From JACCXG01 sp963785755 (lineage in GTDB: Bacteria > Acidobacteriota > Vicinamibacteria > Vicinamibacterales > 2-12-FULL-66-21): a DNA stretch of 64,000 nucleotides. The position numbers were made by a program, and so were the translations under genes. Below, piece by piece: positions 1 to 8,885 of this stretch (position 1 is the first letter of the stretch; each line of letters begins with the position of its first letter). The notes below the pieces were generated by a model that worked only from the letters and a program-made list of their open reading frames with translations, did not search any database and was not told the origin of the DNA. Location: the NCBI GenBank assembly GCA_963785755.1, contig CAWAXG010000013.1, positions 744,001 through 808,000 on the forward strand, read 5' to 3'.

Positions 1-412
1 AGTCGAAGGCTCGAAGGACGCCGGTGCCGGTCATCACCCACACGTGCGTGCCGTCGGTCACGGGCGACGGCGACGACATGTTCTGCTTGCGGATCTGTCT
101 GTTGCCGCTTCCGGTCGGCCGCTTCCACATCACGGCGCCGTTGCGGCGGTCCACGCACCAGAGCTGCAGGCCGGCGCCGTCGGCGACGTTGAGGAAGATG
201 CGATCGTTCCAGACGATCGGCGTCGATCCGGACAACGCCGGCAACGCGAGCGTCCACGACAGCCCTTCCGTCTTTGACCAACGCACCGGCAGATTGGCTT
301 CGCGGCTGAGCCCGTTCAGGAGCGGACCACGCCATTGTGGCCAGTTCTCTGCGGTCAACTGCGTGACGGCGCACGCGGCAAGCAGTCCAGCGAGAACGAG
401 AGGTTTCGTCAT
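1..412 (-). CDS. PQQ-like beta-propeller protein, partial (C-terminus outside window)
   Basis: The minus strand from an ATG at 412 is open to the window edge, about 137 residues. It begins with a cleavable signal peptide (MTKPLVLAGLLAACAV) followed by NWPQWRGPLLNGLS, the standard opening of secreted PQQ-like / BamB-like beta-propeller proteins, then blade-like stretches (GSTPIVWNDRIFL, LQLWCVDRRNGAVMWK, SSPSPVTDGTHVWVMTG). Such proteins are exported and often sit in polymer or sugar degradation loci. No catalytic role can be assigned. It diverges from TonB receptor 1 across a 241-bp gap. The family call is secure; the function is not. Confidence 0.8.
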   Translation of the reverse strand, partial: MTKPLVLAGLLAACAVTQLTAENWPQWRGPLLNGLSREANLPVRWSKTEGLSWTLALPALSGSTPIVWNDRIFLNVADGAGLQLWCVDRRNGAVMWKRPTGSGNRQIRKQNMSSPSPVTDGTHVWVMTGTGVLRAFD

Positions 413-623
413 GTCGGACAGCCGGGACGATAGGCTGGAACAGCAACGACGGTCAATGTCGGGGGCCGTTGTTCCTTGCCCCTTTGCACCTTGATACTTG
501 TTCCTGATTCCCGCTTTCGTTCGGAATTGGGACGAACGCTCGCACGCCACACCGGATTAGTCGAGATCGTGTCGGGCAACGAAAATTCGCGCTTTTGTTG
601 CCCTGCCGTCGAATCTCAGCCGA

Positions 624-629
624 TATAAT
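624..629 (+). promoter_or_regulatory. -10 hexamer for TonB receptor 1
   Basis: A perfect TATAAT lies 24 nt upstream of the ATG at 654, with a GGGAGG ribosome-binding site at 641-646 between them. No good -35 box is found at 16-18 nt spacing, so only the -10 is claimed. Confidence 0.5.
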
Positions 630-653
630 CCGGCCGATCCGGGAGGAACTGCC

Positions 654-3600
654 ATGCGCGTGATTCGGGCCTTGATTGTCGCTGGTCTGCTCGTTTGCCC
701 GTCCATCCTCGTCGCCCAGTCGTCCACCGGCACCATCATCGGGTTGATCAAAGACACGAGCGGTGCCGTGGTTCCACGTGCCACTGTCACGATTACGAAT
801 CAGGCGACCGACCGTCAGGAGACGGTCGTCACCGACCTCGAGGGACGGTACACCTCGCTGCCGCTGCCGCCGGGTGAGTATCGCGTCGAAGCGAGCCTGC
901 AGGGGTTCCGGCGCGCCGCGCGCTCGGACATCGTGGTGCAGCTCAACAGCACGTCCATCATCGACTTCACGCTGCAGGTCGGCGACCTGACCGATGCCGT
1001 TGAAGTCAGCGCCGCGACGACGCTGCTCGAAACCAGCAGCGGCACGGTTGGCAAGCTCGTCGACAACCGCCGGATTCTCGAGCTGCCGTTGAATACGCGC
1101 AACGTCTACTCGTTGATCTTCCTCACGCCGGGGGTCGCAGGCTCCATCGGCAACAACTACAACTCGATGAGCTACACGGTGAACGGCGCGCGCCCGACGA
1201 TGATGGACACCGTCATCGACGGCGTGACGGCGTCGTTCCCCACCGTCAACGGGTTCACCGGCATCTCGGTGTTCCCGTCGGTGGACGCGATCCAGGAATT
1301 CAAGGTCCTCGGCGCGAACTACCCGGCGGAGTATGGCCGCAGCCTCGGCAGCGTGCTGAACGTGGTCTACAAGTCGGGCACCAACAATTTCCACGGCAGC
1401 GCCTACGAGTTCTTCCGCGACTCGGCGTTCGACGCCAACAACTTCTTCTCGAACCGGGCCGGCCAGCCGCTGGGTGATTTTCGCCGCAGCCAGTTCGGCG
1501 GCGTGCTGGGCGGGCCGATCAAGCACTCGCGGACGTTCTTCATGACCTCCTACGAAGGGCTGCGGGAAGACCGCGCCTCGCAGACGACCACGACGGTGCC
1601 GACGCTGGCCCAGCGTCAGGGGGACTTTTCGCAGACCTTCGCGCAGAACGGACAGTTGATTCGCATCTTCGACCCGTTCTCCACCCGCGCGAACCCGTCG
1701 GGCGGCTTCATCCGGGATCAGTTCGCCAACAACGTGATTCCGCGTGACCGGATGGATCCGGTCGCGCTCAACGTCCTGAACTACTTCCCGTTGCCGAACC
1801 AGGCCGGCAACCCCGTGACAGGGGCGCAGAACTACTTCTCGAACGGGATAGCCGAGCTGAACGTGGACAACTACGACGGCCGGATCGATCACCTGTTCTC
1901 CGACGTCGATAAGTTCTTCTTCCGCTATTCGTACCGGAAGACGTTCAGCGCGCCGGCCACCTTCTTTCCTGAAGACATCGCCATCGCCGAAGGCCGGGTC
2001 AACGAGCAGAACCTCGCGCACAACGCGGTCTTCGACTACAGCCGGACGATGTCCAATTCGACGCTGATGAGCGCGCGGTTCGGGTTCGCGCGGACCCTGT
2101 TCCTCTTCGACAACCAGGGCCTCGGGTTCCGCCCATCGTCCCTGGGGCTGCCAACGTCGATCGACGAGAACGTGGATCGGCTGATGTTCCCGAGATTCGG
2201 CGTCGGCGGGGTGGTGACGCTCGGCGGCAACGATCATCGCTACAACGCGTTCATGAGCTACACGGCCGCCGCCAACCTGACCAAGGTGCGCGGCGATCAC
2301 GCCTTGAAGGCCGGATTCGAGGGGCGCATGCTGCGGGTCAACGTGTGGGAGGCGCGCAGCGCCGGCACGTTCAATTTCCGCATCAACGAGACACAGGGCC
2401 CGGTTCCGACCACCGCAAGCAGCACCGCGGGCTTCGGCATGGCGTCGTTCCTCCTGGGAACGGGGGCGCCCAACGACGTGCTGATTCAGAACTGGAAGAA
2501 CGTGGCGGCCAACAGCTTCTACTGGGCCGGATACGCGCAGGACGACTGGCGGGTCAACGCGAAGCTGACGCTGAACCTGGGCGTACGCTACGACATCGAC
2601 GTGCCGCGTACCGAACGCTACGACCGGATGAACTACTTCGATCCCGACGCCCCTTCGCCGCTCGCCGGTGTCGTGCCCGGCTTCCCGAATCTCGCCGGGG
2701 GCGTCGTCTTCGTCGGCGTCGATGGCAACAGCAGGTATCAGTACCAACTGGGATACCAACAACATCGCGCCGCGGCTGGGTCTGTCGTATCAAATCAACG
2801 ACAAGACGGTCGTGCGGGGCGGCTACAGTCACATCTTCGGGCCTTCGAACCAGGGGGCGCAGGGCACCGTCGGCCCGTTCGGGTTCCGCACGGAGAATCT
2901 GTGGGTGACGTCGATCGACGGCATCACGCCGTTGAACACGCTGAAGAACCCGTATCCGAACGGCTTCCTGCCGTCGCCCGGGTCGTCGCAGGGCCTGCTG
3001 ACGCAGGCGGGCGCGAACCTGCAGGCGCCGCTGCAGGACACGCCCTCACCGTGGACGCGCCAGTTCAACATCAACGTGCAGCGCGAGCTCCCGTGGTCGA
3101 CCTTCATCGAGATCGCCTACGTCGGTACGCGGGGCTACGATCTGTCGACGGTCGGCGAGAGCGGCCTCAGCCTGAATCAGCTGGATCCGCAGTACATGTC
3201 GCTGGGAACGGCGCTCAATCAGCAGGTGACGAACCCGTTCTTCGGGATCGTCAACAACGGCGTGCTGACGCAGCAGACCGTCGCCCGCGGACAGCTGCTC
3301 CGGCCCTACCCGCAATTCACCGACGTCATCCCGCTCTACGCGGCCGGCGCCAAGTCCAGATACAACGCGCTGCAGATGACCGGCCGCAAGCGGATGTCGC
3401 ACGGTCTGACCTTCGAAGGGTCGTACACCTACGCCGAGTCGAACGAGATCGGCATGAGCCATCAGGACAGCTACAACCTCGAGGCGAGCTGGGCGCTGGC
3501 GTCGTACGACATCACGCACCGGTTCGTGATCAGCTATCTGTACGAGCTGCCGTTCGGCCGTCAGCGGCGCTTCGGGTCCGGCGCATCGACGCTCGTCAAC

Positions 3601-4062
3601 GCGATCATCGGCGGCTGGCAGTTCAATGGCATCACGACGCTGCAGTCGGGCACGCCGCTGTCGATCTCCGCGAACAACACGGCCGGCATCTTCGGCGCAA
3701 GGACGCAACCGAACAACAACGGCAACGACCCGCGCCTCGATGGACCCGTCAACGAACGGCTGGACCGCTATTTCGACACGACCGTCTACAGCCAGCCGGC
3801 GGCGTTCACGTTCGGCAACGAACTGATCTTCTCGCCGATATTGCGGGCGCATGGCGTGCAGAACTTCGACCTGTCGCTGTTCAAGAACTTCGAAGTGCGG
3901 CAGGGCTGGACCGCACAGTTCCGGATCGAAGCGCTCAACGCCTTCAACCGCGTGCAGTTCTCGGCTCCGAACACGAGCGTGACCTCGACGTCGTTCGGCG
4001 TGATCACCGGTCAAGCCAACGCGCCGCGGCAGCTGCAGTTCGGGTTCAAGATGCTCTGGTAG
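654..4062 (+). CDS. TonB-dependent receptor 1, Oar-like (one frameshift)
   Basis: Outer-membrane receptor of about 1135 residues. It has a signal peptide (residues 1-21, ending VAQ), a carboxypeptidase-regulatory-like beta-sandwich (about 22-105, GLIKDTSGAVVPRATVTI), a plug domain (about 120-230) with an IDGV-type segment, and a long beta-barrel ending in the aromatic LQFGFKMLW. The frame changes at 2744-2745, where one extra C follows a TAC codon; the reading on either side joins without loss of residues into a typical barrel sequence, so this is probably a sequencing indel. Receptors of this Oar/SusC-like type import oligosaccharides or other bulky ligands with TonB energy. The substrate cannot be read from sequence. 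No SusD partner lies nearby. Confidence 0.9.
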
Positions 4063-4065
4063 AGC

Positions 4066-4232
4066 ACGCAGCACGTCCGACGTCCGACGAGCTGCGTGCG
4101 AACGTGCTTCTCGTGCTGCGTGCTACGGGCGCACGTGCAGCACGTGCAGCACGTAGCACGAAAAGCACGTGGCGCGTCGCACGTAGCACGGTGAGCACGT
4201 CCGCACGTGGGACGTGGCACGTTGCACGTGGC
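4066..4232. repeat. Degenerate GTGCTNN / NNAGCAC heptad repeat with inverted arms
   Basis: The gap between the convergent TonB receptor 1 and the endonuclease gene is packed with AGCAC/GTGCT words at about 7-nt spacing. Words in the first half read GTGCT and those in the second half read AGCAC, so the region can fold on itself (for example GTGCTTCTCGTGCTG near 4102 against CACGTAGCACGAAAAGCAC near 4149). It belongs to the same word family as 46149-46224 and 58605-58735. Confidence 0.8.
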
Positions 4233-4236
4233 TAGG

Positions 4237-4776
4237 CTACGCGTTCGGCCTTCGCGTGAAGATGTCGTCGAGCGCGGAGGACTGCTCGGGCTCGTCGCTC
4301 GGCCACAGCGAGTCGGGCTGCGCGCCGGTGATGGGCTTCTTCTTGCCGACGAGCACATCCCACCAGCCGAAGTGCATGGCGAGCAGGTGATCCAGCTCCT
4401 TCGTGTCCGCCGAGAGCTCGGTCTGATCCAGCGACGGAAAACAGTACGCGGCGTAGGTCGAGGCCCGGAGCATGTGTAACACGCCGGACGAAAACCCCTT
4501 GCCGGCATACGCGATGCAGCCGGGCATCGGCATCGCCTCCAGATCGGCGAGTGTGTAGGGGATCTTTTCGTCGACCGTTCCCTCGCTGTCCTGGAACTTG
4601 CACTCGATGGCGAATGCCTTGTTGCTGCTCTCGCAGACGCAGAACACGTCGATGCACCGGTTCTTCCCGATGATCGACTTCCCGACCCTGATCTCCCTGT
4701 AGACCTTGAGGCCGCGCGAGCCGAAGCGCCTCGCGACGTACGACGCCACCAGATTGGCGTATTCGGTGCCGGTCAT
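4237..4776 (-). CDS. Putative type II restriction endonuclease, PD-(D/E)XK fold
   Basis: 179 residues from the ATG at 4776. The segment RCIDVF, then AIECKFQ, gives D43, E58 and K60, the spacing of a PD-(D/E)XK nuclease active site. The preceding YREIRVG contributes a plausible upstream acidic residue. The start codon overlaps the stop of the upstream DNA methyltransferase in an ATGA (4773-4776), so the two are translationally coupled. This is the usual sign of a small type II restriction-modification system that cleaves unmethylated DNA. The recognition sequence cannot be predicted. Alternatives are a nicking or repair nuclease of the same fold, but the coupling favours restriction. Confidence 0.7.
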   Translation of the reverse strand: MTGTEYANLVASYVARRFGSRGLKVYREIRVGKSIIGKNRCIDVFCVCESSNKAFAIECKFQDSEGTVDEKIPYTLADLEAMPMPGCIAYAGKGFSSGVLHMLRASTYAAYCFPSLDQTELSADTKELDHLLAMHFGWWDVLVGKKKPITGAQPDSLWPSDEPEQSSALDDIFTRRPNA

Positions 4777-5540
4777 GGGTGCGGTCCCATCAAGCCGAGC
4801 AGGTCGGCATGCTCGTCCGCGATCGGCTCGCCGGCTTCGCGGCAGACACCGAACTCGCGGAGCCGGTGCGCCGCGAACCGGACCGCCTCGGGATTGAGAT
4901 CGTTGCCGAGGAACCTGCGGCCCAGCCTGGCCGCCGCGACGCCGACGCTGCCCGAGCCCATGAACGGATCGGCGACGGCGTCTCCCGGCTGCGAGCTCTG
5001 CCCGATCAGCACCTCCGACACCGCGACTGGCTTCTCGGCCGGATATCCGCCATGGATCCTCGGCACGGAAATCACATCGGACACGCCGAGATCGTTCAGC
5101 CGACGCTTCCCCTTCTCGAAGAACAGGATGAACTCGTAGCGGGCGCGATAGTGGTAGCCCATGCCGATCGTGCGCTTGTCCCACACCAGCGGCTTCCAGA
5201 ACTTGAAGCCGGCCCGCTCCGCCTCGGGCTTGGCGACGAACATGGTTTCGGCGTCGCAGAACAGATAGAAGTGCGTGTTGCGGCGGAGGACGCGAAACGC
5301 CTCGCCGAACAGCTCGCCGAACCGCGAGTTCGGGAAGATCCGGAACCAGTTGTTGCTCGACGCCTTGCTGTGCTTCAAACGCGTCGTCGTGCCGATCGCC
5401 CGGTGCTTCTCGAGCGACTCGTAGGCGGGGTCGGTAATCAGCAGGTCAATGGACTCTGCCGGCTGAACGCGCAGCCAGCTCACGGCGTCCTGCGCAGAGA
5501 GCTCGAACGAAGGAGTAGTCACAGGATCCTCGGGATTCAC
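4773..5540 (-). CDS. Site-specific DNA methyltransferase (N6-A/N4-C, beta class)
   Basis: 255 residues. Catalytic motif IV is DPAY (residues 37-40, a variant of DPPY) near the N-terminus. The SAM-binding motif I, DPFMGSGS (about 192-199), is near the C-terminus, and this order marks the beta class of amino-methyltransferases. A target-recognition region lies between them (about 60-180). It would methylate adenine N6 or cytosine N4 in a specific site and protect the chromosome from the nuclease encoded immediately downstream (ATGA overlap). The DPAY tetrapeptide is less common than DPPY but is found in active enzymes. Transcription of the pair runs away from a GGGGATC repeat block at 5651. Confidence 0.88.
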   Translation of the reverse strand: MNPEDPVTTPSFELSAQDAVSWLRVQPAESIDLLITDPAYESLEKHRAIGTTTRLKHSKASSNNWFRIFPNSRFGELFGEAFRVLRRNTHFYLFCDAETMFVAKPEAERAGFKFWKPLVWDKRTIGMGYHYRARYEFILFFEKGKRRLNDLGVSDVISVPRIHGGYPAEKPVAVSEVLIGQSSQPGDAVADPFMGSGSVGVAAARLGRRFLGNDLNPEAVRFAAHRLREFGVCREAGEPIADEHADLLGLMGPHP

Positions 5541-5961
5541 GTGGCCGCAGCCATTCTACGCCAGAGGCCCTCATCCACGTCGGGGTGTTCCGGCGCGCAG
5601 TTCATTGTCGGCGTGCCGTGTGACAGGGAAGGTCAATCTGCCCCTCTGTCGGGATCGGGGATCGGGGATCGGGGATCACGGATCGGGATGGTTTGAGGCA
5701 GCTGATCATTCCGCGAGGTGCTGGCCTGGCTCGATCGGTATCGGGTCGGTCGCGGTCAGGAGCGCCGGGGCACAGCCGCGGTGATTGCTCGGCCGAGAAG
5801 TCCGGTGCCGCGCCTCGGGCGCAAAGGCGACTGACCGTCAGGGCAGAGAGCGCCAGCTCCGTCCAACTTCAGAATCGACCTGGTGCAGTCGACGGCAGCG
5901 ACAAGCGGGCTGTGAGCAACACCCGAAGGAGCCGCGCCCGCATTGCGGTAAGCTCTGCGCC
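5541..5961. other. 420-bp gene-free stretch with repeats
   Basis: This holds the GGGGATC block (5651-5688) and a segment at 5894-5930 (GCGACAAGCG, then TGAGCAACACCCGAA) that closely matches the left arm of the palindromic element at 7619-7650. Open frames here have no protein-like composition. The likely start of the next gene is the GTG at 5962. Confidence 0.5.
5651..5688. repeat. GGGGATC tandem heptads
   Basis: Four to five near-perfect tandem copies of the 7-mer GGGGATC, then a degenerate copy (CGGATCGGGAT). It is the same word as 13588-13634 and 15380-15500. The block lies upstream of the restriction-modification operon. Confidence 0.85.
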
Positions 5962-6504
5962 GTGGGGTTGGCGCTTCCTGCAGCGAAGAACTGCTCTCCG
6001 TATGAAGCCGTGCTCGGAGAGGCGTTCGCATCGCTGCATGCACACGTCCGCCGCGCCCACCTGGCACCCTTGCGCGCAGAAGGTACGATCGATGTGGAGC
6101 ATGGCCCAGGGTGGCTGGCACGCCTGACGATCTGGCTGATGAAGCTTCCCGCCGCGGGGCCCCGTCAACCGGTGCGACTCGACGTCGCCGGGGAGGGCTC
6201 GGAACTCGTGTGGACACGCCGCATCGGAGAGTCAATTCTCCGGACGCGTCAACGCGCACACGGCTCGCGGCTCGTGGAGAGTTCGGGCCTTGGGCGCGTC
6301 TCGTTCGATCTCGCCGTGGAGGACGGCGCCCTTCTGTATCGGCAGTCATCGTTCCATGTCGCCGGCCTCCCCGTGCCATCGTCGCTCGGTCCCCGCGTTG
6401 GGGCCGTGGTCTCCGCTACGGCGCAAGGTTGGCGTGTCGTGGTGACGGTCACATGGCGCGGGCGGATCGTCTGCCACTATGCCGGGATCATTCGCGCGTC
6501 ATGA
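5962..6504 (+). CDS. DUF4166-domain protein
   Basis: 180 residues from a GTG at 5962, preceded by a weak GGTAAG. The C-terminal part carries the DUF4166 pattern: LVESSGLGRVSFDLAVEDGA, then VAGLPVPSSLGPRVGAVV, then VTVTWRGRIVCHYAGIIRA. DUF4166 is most often found fused behind a saccharopine-dehydrogenase-like or epimerase domain; here it stands alone. Its TGA overlaps the ATG of the next gene (ATGA, 6501-6504), so the three genes 5962-7402 form a tightly coupled operon with two membrane proteins. The biochemical role of the domain is not established. An upstream start would add low-complexity sequence that does not look coding. Confidence 0.72.
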   Translation: MGLALPAAKNCSPYEAVLGEAFASLHAHVRRAHLAPLRAEGTIDVEHGPGWLARLTIWLMKLPAAGPRQPVRLDVAGEGSELVWTRRIGESILRTRQRAHGSRLVESSGLGRVSFDLAVEDGALLYRQSSFHVAGLPVPSSLGPRVGAVVSATAQGWRVVVTVTWRGRIVCHYAGIIRAS

Positions 6505-6998
6505 GAACTGCGATCTGGCTGCTGCTATTGCAAGCCTCGCTCGGCGCCTTCGACACGCTGTACCACCATGAGTACCGGCTGAAGCTGGCGTACGGTGCGC
6601 ACACCCGCGCCGAACTGCGGCTCCACGCCGCGCGCGATTTCGCGTACGCGATCATCATCGGAAGCCTGGGATTTGTGACCTGGCACGGCGCCTATGCCTG
6701 GGTCCTGCTGGCTCTCCTCTTCGCCGAGATCTGCATCACGCTCTGGGATTTCATCGAGGAAGACAAGATCCGCCGGCTGCCAGCGGGCGAGCGGGCGATG
6801 CACGGCGTTATGGGCATTGTGTACGGAGCGTTTCTGGCCTTCCTGATTCCGCAGATGATCGAGTGGTCGAGGCTCGCGACTGGCTTCGGCCCGAGCTATC
6901 ACGGTTTCCCCGCGTGGATGCTGCTGGTGCTCGCGGCCGGCGTCTGTGCGTCCGGGATTCGCGACCTCATGGCGAGCGCCAGACCGGCGGCGGCGTGA
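6501..6998 (+). CDS. Conserved membrane protein, function unknown
   Basis: 165 residues, mostly hydrophobic, with about four to five membrane segments (AIWLLLLQASLGAF at the N-terminus, FAYAIIIGSLGFVTW, AWVLLALLFAEICITLW, MGIVYGAFLAFLI, WMLLVLAAGVCASGI). Between the first two segments is a His/Arg-rich polar loop (YHHEY, then ELRLHAARD), which could bind metal or a ligand. The start is fixed by the ATGA overlap with the DUF4166 gene, and its own stop overlaps the GTG of the next gene. I do not recognise the family. Coupling suggests it works with both neighbours. Confidence 0.75.
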   Translation: MRTAIWLLLLQASLGAFDTLYHHEYRLKLAYGAHTRAELRLHAARDFAYAIIIGSLGFVTWHGAYAWVLLALLFAEICITLWDFIEEDKIRRLPAGERAMHGVMGIVYGAFLAFLIPQMIEWSRLATGFGPSYHGFPAWMLLVLAAGVCASGIRDLMASARPAAA

Positions 6999-7402
6999 CG
7001 GACGAATTCCGGCACTATCGACGCTGGTTCTACGCGGCCGCCATCTATAACGCCGCGTGGGGCATCGCGGTGGTCCTGTTTCCCGGCACACTGCTACGGA
7101 TCGCGGGCATGAACGCCATCTCTGCCCTGCCGCTCGTGCAGGTCATGGGCATGATGGTGGGCGTGTACGCGTACGGCTACTACCTCCTCGCCCGGGAACC
7201 GAAGCGCTACTGCGGCCTGATCTGGATCGCGCTGGCTGGCAAAACATTCGGCCCCTTGGGATTCGTCTACAGCGCGTCAACCGGTGCGCTTCCCTGGAGC
7301 TTCGGCTGGATCTGCGTGTTCAACGACGTCATCTGGTGGCCGGTCTTCTGGCGATTCGCGCTCGAGCACGCACGGGAGCACGGGACTCCTTCCAACTGGT
7401 GA
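6995..7402 (+). CDS. Small membrane protein, function unknown
   Basis: 135 residues from a GTG at 6995 that overlaps the preceding TGA (GTGA). Four hydrophobic segments are visible (AAIYNAAWGIAVVLF, LVQVMGMMVGVYAYGYYLL, LIWIALAGKTFGPLGFVY, FGWICVFNDVIWWPVFW). The aromatic-rich C-terminal part with VFNDVIWW recurs in small uncharacterised membrane proteins of soil bacteria. It is the third gene of the coupled DUF4166 operon; no separate promoter is evident. Function unknown. Confidence 0.75.
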   Translation: MTDEFRHYRRWFYAAAIYNAAWGIAVVLFPGTLLRIAGMNAISALPLVQVMGMMVGVYAYGYYLLAREPKRYCGLIWIALAGKTFGPLGFVYSASTGALPWSFGWICVFNDVIWWPVFWRFALEHAREHGTPSNW

Positions 7403-7633
7403 AGTGGTGCGGGCACGGAACGATCGTTGGATGGCCCTATCCGCCTCGGTGATAGCGGGACGGCGCATCCCGTTCTGACGTCATCCGGCCCCGCTCCACA
7501 GCTGCAAGTATCCTGCGACAACCGATGCGATCGGCACTCGGATCCGACCGGCATTTCGCGCGTGATCCCAGGCGCGACGATCGGTGGGATCCATGCTGCG
7601 ATCCTGGCTGCTGACACTGACGGCGACAAGCGT

Positions 7634-7699
7634 GGCGTGAGCAACCCCCGAACAGGGTCCGGGACGGCGACCCGGCAAAAACAGGGGGTTGCTCACGCC
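7634..7699. repeat. Palindromic element with perfect 16-bp arms
   Basis: GGCGTGAGCAACCCCC at 7634-7649 is matched perfectly in inverse by GGGGGTTGCTCACGCC at 7684-7699. The 34-nt centre contains a second weaker stem (GGGTCCGGGACGGCGACCC). The left flank and arm (GACGGCGACAAGCGTGGCGTGAGCAAC) recur imperfectly at 5894-5930 without the right arm. It is a REP-like dispersed repeat candidate. There is no downstream T-run and no gene close upstream, so a plain terminator is less likely. Confidence 0.75.
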
Positions 7700-7798
7700 C
7701 CGGCTCCAAGTGCCGACACTGGGAGATGCGATTCTTCGCGCGGCACAAAGCGCCGCGCGTGCGATGCGAGACGAGTTGGTACAAAGCGCACAGTCGCG

Positions 7799-7966
7799 GA
7801 CACTCGACTGATCGTTGGCAAGCCGGTCTTGCTCGTCGGCTACGACGAAGACGGCAGGGCGGAACTGCATTTCGATGACGGGGTCGACACTCGGACTGAC
7901 GACTATTCGCACTCTCACTCGATCTGGGTAACCCCAGAGTTCATCGAACGTCATCGGTCGGGAGAG
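7799..7966 (+). pseudogene. Possible remnant of a small conserved gene
   Basis: The translated segment IVGKPVLLVGYDEDGRAELHF, then HSHSIWVTPEFIERH, reads like a small beta-rich hypothetical protein with a GKxVxLxGxDxxGxAELxF core and a closing HSIWVxPxFI. The sequence before and after it in the same frame does not look coding, and no convincing start codon or ribosome-binding site is seen. It may be a decayed gene or a short real one with an unrecognised start. Confidence 0.3.
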
Positions 7967-8169
7967 ACAAATTGGCAGCCCGGCGCCGGTCAAGCGGCGC
8001 CTCGCCATAGCTGCAAGTACCGCTGGTTGCACGCCCTCGCAACCATCGCTGCCCGGAACTCGAGGTCGTCCCCCGCCGCACGCCCGACATGCGGTGTGCT
8101 ACGACGAGACGACCTCGTGGCCCGCTCTCACGAGCGATACGACTGCAGCTGAGAGTCGATGCCCTCCCC

Positions 8170-8688
8170 TCACCGGCACACGACGTCGCCGTCGTCAATC
8201 GCCCTGCCGATCAGCGCGCCGGCGCCGGCGCCGATAATCGTGCCGAGCGTCTTCGATCCGCCGGGGGCGATGATGTGCCCGAGCACGCCGCCGCTGATGC
8301 CGCCGATAATGAGGCCGGTCGTGCCGTCGTCGCGACGGCAGTAGTAGCGGTTGTCCGAGCCGCGGTAGATGCGATCGTTTCTGCCCAAGCGTCGCGGAGC
8401 ATACCGGCGAGCGTCGCTTCTGTAGTAGCGCGCCGCATCCCAGTAGTCGTTGCGCGCGTCGTAGCGATCCTCGATGCGGTCGTAGCGATCCTCACGGCGA
8501 TCCCACCGATCTTCCCGGCGATCGCGTTGGTCCTCGCGGCGATCCCGTCGGTCTTCGCGACGGTCCCAACGGTCTTCGTAGCGATCCCGATCCCGATACT
8601 TCCTGCTCTGCGCTTCCGCCGGTAGCGGCGGCAGGCCGACAAAGGATGTCAGGAGCAATGCAGCGGTTGCCGTTCTGATACGGTTCAC
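8170..8688 (-). CDS. Exported glycine-zipper protein with an RDRRED repeat domain
   Basis: 172 residues from a GTG at 8688, 6 nt after AGGAAGGG; an ATG at 8733 is possible but has no signal-peptide logic. It has a signal peptide (about 1-27, ending AEA), then a highly charged tract built on a 7-residue repeat DRREDRR/W/Y (about eight units, residues 32-85; 21-nt repeats in DNA), a Tyr/Arg-rich linker (YWDAARYYRSDARRY) and a C-terminal glycine-zipper pair (GGISGGVLGHIIA, IIGAGAGALIGRAI) as in YMGG/Rick_17kDa-like envelope proteins. It probably inserts in or spans the outer membrane or periplasm. The charged heptads could form a single alpha helix. Specific function unknown. Confidence 0.75.
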   Translation of the reverse strand: MNRIRTATAALLLTSFVGLPPLPAEAQSRKYRDRDRYEDRWDRREDRRDRREDQRDRREDRWDRREDRYDRIEDRYDARNDYWDAARYYRSDARRYAPRRLGRNDRIYRGSDNRYYCRRDDGTTGLIIGGISGGVLGHIIAPGGSKTLGTIIGAGAGALIGRAIDDGDVVCR

Positions 8689-8885
8689 TTGACCCTTCCT
8701 TGGGACGGTCACGATTGACCTGACGCCAGACAAGGCAAGTGGTGTGCCGGCTGATCAGTGCAGAAAAAGCCGTCTTTTCCGGCCACTCCGCCATGATCCG
8801 AAGCGGACCGGCACCTGCGGTGGACACCTCGTACTCGGCGGATGACTGAGCTCAGCTGATGAACCCGCCTCGCGGCGGAAATCGA

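Larger units (their letters stand above)
7403..8169. other. Gene-poor 770-bp stretch with a palindromic element and a possible gene remnant
   Basis: Long overlapping open frames occur on both strands, but only one short segment looks protein-like (7799-7966). A perfect 16-bp inverted repeat lies at 7634-7699. A smaller hairpin (GCGCGGCACAAAGCGCCGCGC, 21 nt including the loop) lies around 7739. The rest shows nothing I can name. Confidence 0.45.

Noticed and set aside
453..2765. A 770-codon open frame on the minus strand opposite TonB receptor 1, and similar long antisense frames opposite other genes
   Set aside because: Composition is Arg/Val/Glu-rich without domain-like patterns, as expected for shadows of GC-rich coding DNA; the plus strand encodes recognisable proteins.
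7427..8152. A 241-codon plus-strand frame as a complete gene
   Set aside because: It runs through the palindromic element and has no coding-like composition except a short internal segment, which is listed as a possible remnant.
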